A stretch of 64,000 nt of DNA from JAGVGT01 sp963807225 (GCA_963807225.1 CAWEAD010000005.1:1116001-1180000); one strand, 5' to 3'. Positions 43,157 to 51,104 are shown, counted from the first letter of the stretch. Translations and numbers: made by a program. The notes: generated by a model not told the origin, from the letters alone.

Positions 43157-43192
43157 AAAAGCGGATGGCTCCAGGCCAGCCGCTTTTTTTAT
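43157..43192 (+). terminator. Rho-independent terminator of the small-protein operon
   Basis: AAAAAGCGG-ATGGCT pairs with the following CCAGCCGCTTTTTTT (stem AGCGG/CCGCT plus TGGCT/GGCCA-type pairs) and ends in TTTTTTT. A similar hairpin follows the remnant copy at 51157-51185. Confidence 0.85.
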
Positions 43193-43294
43193 TGGCGCTT
43201 AGACGATCAGGGCGGAGAAGGAGGCGACGAGGAAAAGCAACTTGATTATTATCGTCTCCTCTTGGCCGAAGCGACCACCAGAGCCCATTAGCCC

Positions 43295-43375
43295 GTAGGT
43301 TGGGGTGACAGCGGAACCCCAACAATTTCAATGCCCGTAAATGTTGGGGTTCGCCTTCGCTCACCGCCAACCTAC
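43295..43375. repeat. 81-base palindromic repeat, copy 1
   Basis: Begins GTAGGTTGGGG and ends CCAACCTAC, with an inner stem GGAACCCCAACA / TGTTGGGGTTCGC. The same sequence recurs at 43485-43565 and 50920-51000. Confidence 0.9.
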
Positions 43376-43484
43376 ATATGCTGATGGAGGCCTTCTGCGC
43401 CCTGAGCGCCATGAAACTTTTCAATTTTTCCATGGATCCCGGCGGGGGCGGCCTCGATGATTATAAGCCCGTAGCCCGTAGCCC

Positions 43485-43565
43485 GTAGGTTGGGGTGACA
43501 GCGGAACCCCAACAATTTCAATGCCCGTAAATGTTGGGGTTCGCCTTCGCTCACCGCCAACCTAC
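43485..43565. repeat. 81-base palindromic repeat, copy 2
   Basis: Identical by eye to copy 1; part of the tandem duplication. Confidence 0.9.
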
Positions 43566-43657
43566 ATATGCTGATGGAGGCCTTCCGCGCCCTGAGCGCC
43601 ATGAAACTCTTCAATTTTTCCATGGATCTCGGCGGGGGCGGCCTCGATGATTATAAG

Positions 43658-44097
43658 CAGCTGGCCCGAACCGTCCAGCTTCTGGTCCAGGCCGAAGTTG
43701 AGGATCCGCATCGTCAAGATTTTCTTTCCGGAAGCCATGAGGGGGGAATTTTCGGCGATGATCGCATTAGCGAGAAAGTGCTTGCCAAGCCGAGGAAGAA
43801 GTGCGATATCGGGTCAGTTTATCAGATGTGATCAGGGCCACTTGTTCAATCTACAACCTCAAGGAGTCTGCTCTCGTCGAACCAGGGAAAAAACGACCGG
43901 CGGCTGAAGCACGAGCGGTTATGGTCTTTCTTGTTCAGGAGAGCGATGGTTTGAGTTTAACGGAGATGGGAAGGCATACACGCCGGGAGGTGGCCGCCCT
44001 GAGCCGGGCTGCCGGTCGAATTTTCGAAAAAGCGAAAATGGATACCGGACTGTGCGACCGCCTGGGTAAAATCAAATTACCAATTCAGCAAATATAA
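43658..44097 (+). pseudogene. C-terminal remnant of a RAYT with DnaA-like tail
   Basis: Two frames join to give GGIFGDDRISEKVLAK, then (after one missing base near 43790) AEEEVRYRVSLSDVIRATCSIY and NLKESALVEPGKKRPAAEARAV, LTEMGRHTRREVAALSRAAGR. This is the extended C-terminus of one branch of REP-associated transposases: a phosphate-loop-free helical region plus a DnaA-domain-IV-like helix-turn-helix. The HUH catalytic half is absent, replaced by the tandem duplication. Dead element. Confidence 0.7.
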
Positions 44098-44223
44098 AAT
44101 TATCAAGCCTGATCCTGACCACAAAAATTGGCAAACCCTCAAAAGGCAATTTATTATCACCCTTTGAAATCGCCCCATCAACATGATACCTTGCCTTATC
44201 ACCGGTATAAGAGGAGATAAGAA

Positions 44224-45156
44224 ATGGATCCTTATACATCTGTTTTGAGCCCGGTAACGAAGGAGGGTTTAGATATCCTCGGTTCTTTTTATATCGTGCT
44301 CGGCGTCGCCGCCGTTATCTTTCTTATTGTCGCAGGGCTGGTGGTGTACGCCACGATCAAATTCCGCCGCCGGAAAGGCCGGGAAGCGAAGCAGTTCAGC
44401 GAGAACCTCCGGCTGGAAGTCCTCTGGATATCCATTCCCCTTCTCATCGTCGCCGGGCTCTTTATTCTCGCTGTAAGGGTCATGTATCTGGTGAATCCGT
44501 CGGTACTCGGCCATGAGCCCGATCTGACCGTGGTGGCACACCAGTGGTGGTGGGAACTGCACTATCCTGAATCCGGGGTGACGGCGGCCAATGAGATTCA
44601 CCTGCCGGTGGGCAAGCACCTGCTCCTCAGGTTCGAATCCGCGGACGTCATCCATGGTTTCTGGGTTCCCTCATTCGGGCAGAAGATCGATGTCATCCCC
44701 GGCCATCCCAACTATCTGTGGCTGACCATCACCCGCCCGGGCCTTTACCTGGGTGCCTGTAACTCTTTCTGCGGCATGGGGCATGCCCAGATGAGAATCC
44801 GGGTCATCGCCGAGTCCCCCGAGGATTTCGGCGCCTGGCTTGCACACCAGGGGCAGCCGGCTTCGCCACCGTCTACGGTTGATGCAGCGAACGGCGCCGA
44901 GGTCTTCAAGGAAAAAAACTGCGTCAACTGCCACCCCATTGCCGGGCTCACGACCAGGGGCCGCGTGGCTCCGGACCTGACCCATGTGGGAAGCCGGACA
45001 AGCCTGGCGGCGGACACGCTTCCCAACACGCCGGAGAATCTGGTCAAATGGCTGACGGACCCCCAGTCCGTGAAAAAGGGCACTCTGATGCCCGACATCG
45101 GCCTTACCGCCGATCAGATCAGGTATCTGGTCGCTTTCCTTAACGGATTAAAATGA
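44224..45156 (+). CDS. coxB: Cytochrome c oxidase subunit II with fused haem c (caa3 type)
   Basis: A 310-residue subunit. Two N-terminal membrane helices (about 20-45 and 65-85), CuA domain with VIHGFWVPSF and CNSFCGMGHAQM (C-x3-C-x3-H-x2-M), and a C-terminal cytochrome c domain with CVNCH (about 235-239) and the Met ligand in GTLMPDIG. It takes electrons from cytochrome c or the bc complex and passes them to subunit I. First gene of the oxidase cluster (44224-50767). GAGGAG precedes the ATG. A palindromic element begins 2 bases after the stop. Confidence 0.95.
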   Translation: MDPYTSVLSPVTKEGLDILGSFYIVLGVAAVIFLIVAGLVVYATIKFRRRKGREAKQFSENLRLEVLWISIPLLIVAGLFILAVRVMYLVNPSVLGHEPDLTVVAHQWWWELHYPESGVTAANEIHLPVGKHLLLRFESADVIHGFWVPSFGQKIDVIPGHPNYLWLTITRPGLYLGACNSFCGMGHAQMRIRVIAESPEDFGAWLAHQGQPASPPSTVDAANGAEVFKEKNCVNCHPIAGLTTRGRVAPDLTHVGSRTSLAADTLPNTPENLVKWLTDPQSVKKGTLMPDIGLTADQIRYLVAFLNGLK

Positions 45157-45157
45157 A

Positions 45158-45290
45158 CGTAAGCGCTCACAGTCACCGAATCTGCCCGCCTCCAGAGCCC
45201 TCGGCATACCTGATGTATAGCCGAGGGCTTTGGGAACGGATTTATGCCCTGCCTTTAAGGGTGCATCTCCGGCACCCCTGAACGCTTACG
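45158..45290. repeat. Palindromic intercistronic element, copy A
   Basis: Outer arms CGTAAGCG / CGCTTACG (45158-45165 with 45283-45290), then TCACCGAATCTGC / GCATCTCCGGCACC, and a central hairpin AGCCCTCGGC-ATAC...GTAT-GCCGAGGGCT. It begins one base after the coxB stop and ends 52 bases before coxA. Confidence 0.85.
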
Positions 45291-45342
45291 GGACTGGACG
45301 CGAGAGCGATTTCCAACCGGTCCCCCCGGTGAGAGGTTACCA

Positions 45343-47040
45343 ATGAACAGCGAAATCAATACTGCAAAAAAGCCGGGGAGCATCCTGGAGGTCAGGGAGT
45401 ACAAAGGTCTGCTGAGCTGGCTCTCCTCCGTGGACCATAAGCAGCTGGGGATCATGTACATCACGACATCGCTGCTGTTCCTCCTGGTGGGGGTATCCCT
45501 GGCGATGGTCATGCGCACCCAGTTGATCAAACCGAACAACGACTGGCTGTCGCCCGAGACCTACAACCAGATTTTCTCGATGCACGGCACGACCATGGTC
45601 TTTCTCGCGGTCATGCCTATGCTCACCGGGTTTATGGTCTATTTCACGCCCCTGATGATCGGGGCTCGCGACGTCTCCTTCCCGAGGATGAACGCCCTCA
45701 GCTACTGGCTGTACCTGATGGGCGGTCTCCTCATCTATTTCAGCTTCTTTACGGGCGACACCCTCCATGCGGGCTGGTCCGCCTATGCGCCGCTGACCTC
45801 GACCAATTATTCGATGAACAAGTATCTGGTCGGCACCGGCGTGGATTACTGGATAGTCGGCCTTCTCCTGACCGGGGCGGGGACGATCATGACGGCAATC
45901 AACATTCTGGTGACCGTCGCCGACCTGCGCGCCCCGGGCATGAAACTGACCCGGATCCCGCTGTTCGTCTGGATGTCTTCGGTCAACGCCGTTCTCATGC
46001 TCCTGGCCCTGCCGGCGCTGAACGCCGCGCTGGTGATGCTGTTCATGGACCGGCACCTGAACGCTCTCTTCTTCAACCCGGCGGCCGGCGGCACGCCTTT
46101 GCTCTGGGAGCACTCTTTCTGGTTTTTCGGCCACCCCGAGGTGTATATCCTGATCCTGCCCGGTTTCGGAATGGTTTCCGAGGTCATTCCGGTTTTCTCC
46201 CGCAAACCGATCTTCGGCTACGCCTTTATGGCCGTCGCCACGGTGGCGATCGCTTTTCTGAGCTTCGGTGTCTGGGCGCATCATATGTTCGCCACCGGAA
46301 TGAACTTTACGGTCTATTACGTCTTCGCTCTTTCAACCGTGCTGATCGCCGTTCCCACCGGGATCAAGATCTTCAACTGGATCGCCACCATGTGGGGCGG
46401 CTCGATCAGCTTCGACACGGCTATGCTGTTCGCCGTTGCCTTCATCATCCAGTTCACCATCGGCGGCCTGAGCGGAGTGGCTTTCGCCACCATCCCCATC
46501 GACTGGGCGCTGACCCACACCTATTTCGTGGTGGCCCATTTTCACTACACCCTGCTGGGAGGGACGATTTTCACCGTGATGGCCGGATTTTATTACTGGT
46601 ACCCGAAAATCACCGGCCGCATGCTCTCGGAAAAGCTGGGCAAGATCCAATTCTGGCTCATGGTGTTCGGCTTCAACGGTACTTTTTTCATCCTTCACTT
46701 CGCCGGGCTCGCCGGCATGCCGCGCCGGGTCTTTACCTACCCCGATCTGCCGCATCTCGCGACGATCAACCTGATTTCCTCGCTTTTCGCTTACGTCCTC
46801 GGGCTGGGGTTCCTGCTCTTTTTTGTTAATCTGGTGGTCAGTCTTTTCAAAGGAAAACCGGCCGGAGATAACCCCTGGGGGGGCTGGACCCTGGAATGGG
46901 CCACATCCTCTCCGCCGCCGCCCCACAATTTCGACCGGATTCCACCGGTTCGCAGCATCAGGCCCTTATGGGACCTGGAGCAATCCGATAAGCCGCCGGC
47001 TGCTGCAGCGGAGCCTTCTCGAAGGGGGGACGGCGCATGA
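45343..47040 (+). CDS. coxA: Cytochrome c oxidase subunit I
   Basis: A 565-residue, 12-helix haem-copper oxidase core. Ligands visible: low-spin haem His in SMHGTTMVFL; CuB/Tyr motif FFGHPEVYILILPGFG (type A1 signature, Glu in GHPEV); CuB His-His in WAHHMFATGM; haem a3 and a His in HTYFVVAHFHYTLLGG. It reduces O2 to water and pumps protons. GAGAGG lies 8 bases before the ATG. Its end overlaps subunit III by 4 bases (ATGA). A1 features imply a normal aerobic oxidase, not a microaerobic cbb3 enzyme. Confidence 0.96.
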   Translation: MNSEINTAKKPGSILEVREYKGLLSWLSSVDHKQLGIMYITTSLLFLLVGVSLAMVMRTQLIKPNNDWLSPETYNQIFSMHGTTMVFLAVMPMLTGFMVYFTPLMIGARDVSFPRMNALSYWLYLMGGLLIYFSFFTGDTLHAGWSAYAPLTSTNYSMNKYLVGTGVDYWIVGLLLTGAGTIMTAINILVTVADLRAPGMKLTRIPLFVWMSSVNAVLMLLALPALNAALVMLFMDRHLNALFFNPAAGGTPLLWEHSFWFFGHPEVYILILPGFGMVSEVIPVFSRKPIFGYAFMAVATVAIAFLSFGVWAHHMFATGMNFTVYYVFALSTVLIAVPTGIKIFNWIATMWGGSISFDTAMLFAVAFIIQFTIGGLSGVAFATIPIDWALTHTYFVVAHFHYTLLGGTIFTVMAGFYYWYPKITGRMLSEKLGKIQFWLMVFGFNGTFFILHFAGLAGMPRRVFTYPDLPHLATINLISSLFAYVLGLGFLLFFVNLVVSLFKGKPAGDNPWGGWTLEWATSSPPPPHNFDRIPPVRSIRPLWDLEQSDKPPAAAAEPSRRGDGA

Positions 47041-47585
47041 ACAAGACCAGACTGGCAATGCTGCTTTTTGTGGCCTCGGAAGCGGTTTTCTTTATCCTGC
47101 TGATCGTCGCTTACGTGATCTACCACGCGACCTCGCCAAGCGGTGCCGACGCGGCCCGTTACCTGGATGTCCCGCGAACCGCGTTGTTCACCGCCTGCCT
47201 GATCGGCAGCAGCTTCACCATGTGGCTCGCCGGTATTCACTTCAGGACCGGCCGGCGCCGGTCGGCGCTCGCCTGGCTTCTGGCCACAATGGGGCTGGGG
47301 ATTGTCTTTTTAGCGGGGCAGGGCAGCGAGTACGCCTCCCTCCTCGAAAAAGACATGACCATCAGCCGGGACCTCTTCGGTACGACATTTTTTACCCTCA
47401 CGGGCTTCCACGGCCTCCATGTCTTTATCGGCCTGATCATGCTGGGGACCCTTTTCGGCCTCCAACTGAAGCGGGGGGGGACTGGCCCCTCCGAGGGTGT
47501 GGAAGGCGTTTCGATTTACTGGCACTTCGTCGACGCGGTATGGATGGTGATCTTTCCCGTCGTCTACCTGTGGACGCTGCGATGA
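47037..47585 (+). CDS. coxC: Cytochrome c oxidase subunit III
   Basis: A 182-residue protein with five membrane helices, the short form of subunit III typical for bacterial caa3 enzymes. Recognisable are KTRLAMLLFVASEAVFFILLIVAYV (helix 1, with Glu), LFGTTFFTLTGFHGLHVFIGLIML (with the GFHGLHV motif) and the ending VEGVSIYWHFVDAVWMVIFPVVYLW. It stabilises subunit I and supports proton uptake. Overlaps coxA by 4 bases. The palindromic element B begins 2 bases after its stop. Confidence 0.94.
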   Translation: MNKTRLAMLLFVASEAVFFILLIVAYVIYHATSPSGADAARYLDVPRTALFTACLIGSSFTMWLAGIHFRTGRRRSALAWLLATMGLGIVFLAGQGSEYASLLEKDMTISRDLFGTTFFTLTGFHGLHVFIGLIMLGTLFGLQLKRGGTGPSEGVEGVSIYWHFVDAVWMVIFPVVYLWTLR

Positions 47586-47586
47586 C

Positions 47587-47695
47587 GTATGGCCTCACAG
47601 GGCACCGAATCTGCTTCGTTATCGGCCTGTTCGCATACCGAGTGTATAGCTCACAGGCCGATGCCTCGCATCTCCGGCACCCTGTGAGGCCATAC
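47587..47695. repeat. Palindromic intercistronic element, copy B
   Basis: Outer arms GTATGGCCTCACAGGG and CCCTGTGAGGCCATAC are exact complements, then CACCGAATCTGC / GCATCTCCGGCAC and a central GCATAC...GTATAGC hairpin. Lies directly after the coxC stop, 54 bases before ctaG. Confidence 0.9.
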
Positions 47696-47748
47696 ACGAT
47701 GGGAGTTCAGGGTTTGCAAGATCGTATAATGTTGTCAGAGGTTACGCG

Positions 47749-48552
47749 ATGACAAGCGGACAACTTTTCGCCGAGGCCTGGGATTTCCAACCGACGGTGG
47801 TCGTCGGAACCGTGGCGCTCATGTTGGCCTATCTCTGGGTCGTCCGCTTTCGCCTGAACCGCAAAACGCTCCTCTTCGGTTCGGGCGTGCTGCTCATGTT
47901 CCTGACGCTGATCGGGCCGCTCGATTTTCTCGGCGATGAGTACCTCTTCAGCGCCCACATGCTGGAGCATCTCCTGTTCTACCTGGCCGTGCCTCCACTT
48001 CTCCTGCTCGGGCTCCCGGCGGAGCCGCTACGACGGCTTTTGTCCAATAAGATTATGACAAGGGTCGAGGCGTTTCTCCGCCGTCCGATCTTTGCCTGGC
48101 TGCTGGCGGTGGCGACCATGTGGCTCTGGCACCTGCCGGCGCTCTATAACGCGGCGCTGAACAACGAAGGGATCCACGCCGTGGAGCACTTAAGCTTTCT
48201 GGTCACGGGCACAATATTCTTCTGGCCCATCTTCACCCCTCTGCAGTCTCACCGGTTTTCGCCGGTCGTCGGGGCGGTGTATATATTTTCCGCCATGTCG
48301 GCAAATATGATCCTGGGGATATTGCTGACCTATGCACCCCTGGGATATTATCCCACCTACATGCATTCCACCGACGCCACCGGCCTCTTCATCCGCACGG
48401 TCTGGAAACTGGATCCCCAGTCGGATCTCAATCTGGGCGGCATGTTCATGTGGATCATCGGCGGCCTGCTGTATTTCGCGTCGCTAATGGCCGTATTCAG
48501 TCGGCTGTACCGTAACCCCGAAGATTGGGAAACAACGGAAAAAGGATTCTGA
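47749..48552 (+). CDS. ctaG: Cytochrome c oxidase assembly protein, CtaG/caa3 type
   Basis: A 267-residue, seven-helix protein of the caa3-type CtaG family (Bacillus type, unrelated to the Cox11 CtaG). Typical parts: LFSAHMLEHLLFYLAVPPLLLLGLP, TMWLWHLPALYNAALNN with EGIHAVEHLSFLVTGTIFFWPI, and ILLTYAPLGYYPTYM. Conserved His residues suggest copper delivery to CuB. It may start further upstream, but ATG 47749 gives a full-length protein. Two bases from the small-subunit gene after it. Confidence 0.9.
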   Translation: MTSGQLFAEAWDFQPTVVVGTVALMLAYLWVVRFRLNRKTLLFGSGVLLMFLTLIGPLDFLGDEYLFSAHMLEHLLFYLAVPPLLLLGLPAEPLRRLLSNKIMTRVEAFLRRPIFAWLLAVATMWLWHLPALYNAALNNEGIHAVEHLSFLVTGTIFFWPIFTPLQSHRFSPVVGAVYIFSAMSANMILGILLTYAPLGYYPTYMHSTDATGLFIRTVWKLDPQSDLNLGGMFMWIIGGLLYFASLMAVFSRLYRNPEDWETTEKGF

Positions 48553-48553
48553 G

Positions 48554-48805
48554 ATGCAAAATCACGGTGAAAATCAGCCCGGGCCTACGGCTTCATCCCG
48601 GGAGAACGAACAGGCGGAGGCAGGCTGGCACGTTCCCAAGCCCGCAACCATCCCCGCGCCCACCTATTGGCCCTTCGTGCTTTCCCTGGGAGCAACGCTC
48701 ATGGGATTTGGGATCCTGACCTCAAAGGTTTTCAGTGTTACGGGAACCGTCCTTTTCATTCTCGCCATCGTCAAGTGGATAGGGGAGCTCGCCAATGACA
48801 ATTGA
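48554..48805 (+). CDS. Cytochrome c oxidase small subunit (subunit IV-like)
   Basis: An 83-residue protein: a polar Gln/Glu-rich N-terminus of about 30 residues, then the conserved P-x-P-T-Y-W-P (IPAPTYWPFVLSLGATLMGFG) and two membrane helices ending ILAIVKWIGELAND. This matches the small subunit IV-type proteins of bacterial caa3 oxidases. Its 3' end overlaps the Rieske gene by 11 bases, tying oxidase to bc complex in one transcript. Confidence 0.82.
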   Translation: MQNHGENQPGPTASSRENEQAEAGWHVPKPATIPAPTYWPFVLSLGATLMGFGILTSKVFSVTGTVLFILAIVKWIGELANDN

Positions 48806-49331
48806 TAATAACGACAGGCCCTGCTGCGGGGCCGGCCAAGAGAACCCGGACCGCCGCCGTTTCCTGGTCAGGCTCGGCGTGGGCCTCGGGACTCTGATTG
48901 CGGCCATGGCGGGGGTGCCGGTACTCAGTTATATCCTGGCGCCGGTTTCCCGGAAGATGCAGCGGCAGTGGGTATCCGTGGGACCGGCAGAGCGGTTCGC
49001 TGTCGGTGATACGGTTCTGGTCTCTTTTGAAAACCCGGCGGCAAGGGTCTGGGCGGGGGTGACGGGAAAGACCGGGGCCTGGGTGCGCCGGGTCGGGGAG
49101 GGTGATTTCATCGCCTTTGTTCTCAATTGCTCCCACCTCGGCTGCCCGGTGAGCTGGGAGGCCTCTCCCAAAATGTTCATCTGTCCCTGCCACGGCAGCG
49201 TTTACTATGAGGACGGGACCGTGGCGGCCGGCCCCGCTCCTTTTCCCCTACAGCGTTTTCGGGTCAGAGTGCGCGACGGGCAGGTCGAACTGCAGAGTCG
49301 TCCCATCCCCATCAAGGAAGCTATGGCCTAG
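48795..49331 (+). CDS. qcrA: Rieske iron-sulfur protein of a quinol:cytochrome c reductase
   Basis: A 178-residue Rieske protein. N-terminal RRRFLVRLGVGLGTLIAA is a twin-arginine-like signal anchor. Cluster box 1 CSHLGCPV and box 2 CPCHGS supply the two Cys and two His of the 2Fe-2S centre, with a disulfide from the extra Cys in each box; PAPFPLQRF follows. It moves electrons from quinol bound at cytochrome b to the haem c domain. Fifteen bases before the cytochrome b gene, in the usual Rieske-cyt b order. Confidence 0.93.
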   Translation: MTIDNNDRPCCGAGQENPDRRRFLVRLGVGLGTLIAAMAGVPVLSYILAPVSRKMQRQWVSVGPAERFAVGDTVLVSFENPAARVWAGVTGKTGAWVRRVGEGDFIAFVLNCSHLGCPVSWEASPKMFICPCHGSVYYEDGTVAAGPAPFPLQRFRVRVRDGQVELQSRPIPIKEAMA

Positions 49332-49345
49332 AGAGAAACAACGGC

Positions 49346-50767
49346 ATGAAACAGTGGAAAAAGTTCCTGCAGTGGCTGGACGATCGAAGCGGCCTCGTCA
49401 CACTGGTCGAAACGATTGCCGATCATCCGGCGGCGCCCGGCGTGAAGTGGAAATATGTTTTCGGCAGCGCGGTCCTGACGGCGTTTATCATGCAGGTGGT
49501 CTCCGGCATCGGCTTGCTGACGACCTATGTCCCCGCGGCGGGCAACGCCTATGAAAGCCTGCAGTATATGACCGACCAGGCCCCGCTCGGCGCTTTCCTG
49601 AGGGGCATGCATTTCTGGGGAGCGTCGATGATGGTCGTCCTGATCATCATTCACCTCCTCAGGGTCTTCCTGATGGGCAGCTTCAAGTTCCCGCGGGAAT
49701 TGAACTGGCTGACCGGTGTACTGCTGCTGGCGACCACGCTGGGGATGGCGTTCTTCGGTCAGATCGTGCGCTGGGACCAGAACGCCGTCTTCGGGATAGT
49801 GGCAGCCGCAAAGATGGCCAGCCACGTGCCGCTGATCGGCACCTGGCTGGCGCGCTTCATCATCGGCGGCGAGGTGGTGGGGACCTACACCTTGAGCCGG
49901 GTATTCACCATGCATGTCATGGTTCTGCCGATCCTGCTCGCCTCCCTGATTGCCCTGCACGTCTACCTGGTGCTGCGCAACGGCGTCTCCGAACCTCCGG
50001 TGCCGGGCCGCGGGGTGGATCCCGCCACCTACCGGGCGGATTTTCACGACCTGCTGCAGGAAAAAGGCGTCCCCTTCTGGCCGATTGTCGTTTTGCGCGA
50101 TTTCGCCTTCGCTCTCGGAGTGGTTCTGGTGGTGCTGCTGTTGGCCTGGCTGGTCGGGCCGCTCAAGCTCGACAATCCGCCCGATCCTTCGCTGATCAAC
50201 GCGCATCCCCGCCCGGACTGGTATTTCTGGTGGTATTTCGCCCTCCTTGCCCTCTTGCCGCATCAACTCGAGAACTATGTCATGGTCCTGATGCCCGTGC
50301 TGGTCGGTCTGGTCCTCTTTTCGGTCCCGCTGGTGAGCAACCGCGGCGAGCGTCACCCGGCGCGAAGGCCCCTGGCGGTGACTGCCGTGGTCTTCATCTT
50401 CTCGGGAATTATCGCTCTGACCCTGGCCGGATGGCATGAGAACTGGTCCCCCCGCGTCGATGCCCCGCCCCTGACGGCGGAGATTATCGGGGCTTCTTCC
50501 GGTCCGGTATATGAAGGAGCAATGGTTTTCAACCAGATGGGCTGCCTCTTCTGCCATACCATCGAGGACCATGGCGGCAAGAGGGGCCCGAACCTGACCT
50601 GGATAGCCGACCGGTTGACCCGCGACCAGCTGACCCTGCGGATCATGAACGGCGCGTACAACATGCCGGCATTCGGCCGCATCCTTTCCACCGAGCAAAC
50701 CGAAAACCTGCTGGACTTTCTCTCGACCCGGAAAAAATCCGGCGTTGCGGCAGGCAAACAACAGTAG
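49346..50767 (+). CDS. qcrB: Cytochrome b with fused C-terminal haem c domain
   Basis: A 473-residue fusion. N-terminal cytochrome b with the two b-haem His pairs (GMHFWGASMMVVLIIIHLLR; TMHVMVLPILLASLIALHVYL), then a short linker and the C-terminal b half with PDWYFWWY, the counterpart of the PEWY quinol-site motif. From about 390 a cytochrome c domain follows: GCLFCHTIEDHGGK (CxxCH) and Met ligand in YNMPAFG. No separate cytochrome c1 gene, so this domain should take its role and hand electrons to the oxidase CuA/haem c. Completes the cluster 44224-50767. Confidence 0.92.
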   Translation: MKQWKKFLQWLDDRSGLVTLVETIADHPAAPGVKWKYVFGSAVLTAFIMQVVSGIGLLTTYVPAAGNAYESLQYMTDQAPLGAFLRGMHFWGASMMVVLIIIHLLRVFLMGSFKFPRELNWLTGVLLLATTLGMAFFGQIVRWDQNAVFGIVAAAKMASHVPLIGTWLARFIIGGEVVGTYTLSRVFTMHVMVLPILLASLIALHVYLVLRNGVSEPPVPGRGVDPATYRADFHDLLQEKGVPFWPIVVLRDFAFALGVVLVVLLLAWLVGPLKLDNPPDPSLINAHPRPDWYFWWYFALLALLPHQLENYVMVLMPVLVGLVLFSVPLVSNRGERHPARRPLAVTAVVFIFSGIIALTLAGWHENWSPRVDAPPLTAEIIGASSGPVYEGAMVFNQMGCLFCHTIEDHGGKRGPNLTWIADRLTRDQLTLRIMNGAYNMPAFGRILSTEQTENLLDFLSTRKKSGVAAGKQQ

Positions 50768-50776
50768 CCTGACCGC

Positions 50777-50880
50777 AAGTGGTCACAGGCACCGCATCTT
50801 CGCGCGATCGCTCCCGCTCGCATAGCAAGGCTATAGCGGCCGGTCGCGCTTGCGCGAATCTACGGCACCTGTGACCACTT
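50777..50880. repeat. Palindromic intercistronic element, copy C
   Basis: Outer arms AAGTGGTCACAGG / CCTGTGACCACTT, then CACCGCATCTTCGCGC / GCGCGAATCTACGGCAC, with a central ATAGCAAGGCTAT hairpin. It starts 9 bases after the cytochrome b stop. Confidence 0.9.
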
Positions 50881-50919
50881 ACATTGAATTCAGGTAACCG
50901 TTTGCCGGGTGTGAGAATA

Positions 50920-51000
50920 GTAGGTTGGGGTGACAACGGAACCCCAACAATTCCAATGCCCGTAAATGTTGGGGTTCGCCTTCGCTCACCGCCAACCTAC
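50920..51000. repeat. 81-base palindromic repeat, copy 3
   Basis: About two substitutions from copies 1 and 2. It lies directly upstream of the remnant of a small membrane protein gene and appears to replace its 5' part. Confidence 0.9.
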
Positions 51001-51002
51001 AC

Positions 51003-51104
51003 TTGCTGGTCGGCCTCTGGGCCGCAGCCAGCATGGTCGGCGCCGTGATGACCAGCGGCCTCGGCCAGGTGGCCGCCGGTTTCTTCTCCGCCTTGGTCGG
51101 CTGA
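51003..51104 (+). pseudogene. 3' remnant of a third small membrane protein gene
   Basis: The frame reads LLVGLWAAASMVGAVMTSGL and GQVAAGFFSALVG, then stop, closely matching the last 33 residues of the gene at 42911-43108 (GLWAVACMVGAVMTNGIGQVAGGFFSALIG). No start codon or N-terminus remains; the palindromic repeat abuts it. The terminator-like hairpin after it (51157-51185) also resembles that of the intact operon, so a whole operon copy once stood here. Confidence 0.8.

Larger units (their letters stand above)
43291..43657 (+). repeat. Tandem duplication, 190-base unit
   Basis: 43291-43467 and 43481-43657 are nearly identical (period 190; a few substitutions, e.g. TTCTGC/TTCCGC and GATCCC/GATCTC). 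Each unit holds one 81-base palindromic repeat and about 95 bases of a decayed coding stretch. Between the units is a triple GTAGCCC. Confidence 0.85.

Noticed and set aside
43200..43260. Minus-strand short frame ending LLFLVASFSALIV
   Set aside because: No start codon at the right place; probably a chance frame near the terminator.
43295..43375. CRISPR repeat
   Set aside because: The 81-base units are palindromic, too long and not regularly spaced, with no cas genes.
49328..50761. 477-codon minus-strand frame over cytochrome b
   Set aside because: His/Asp/Gln-rich antisense shadow of a membrane protein gene.
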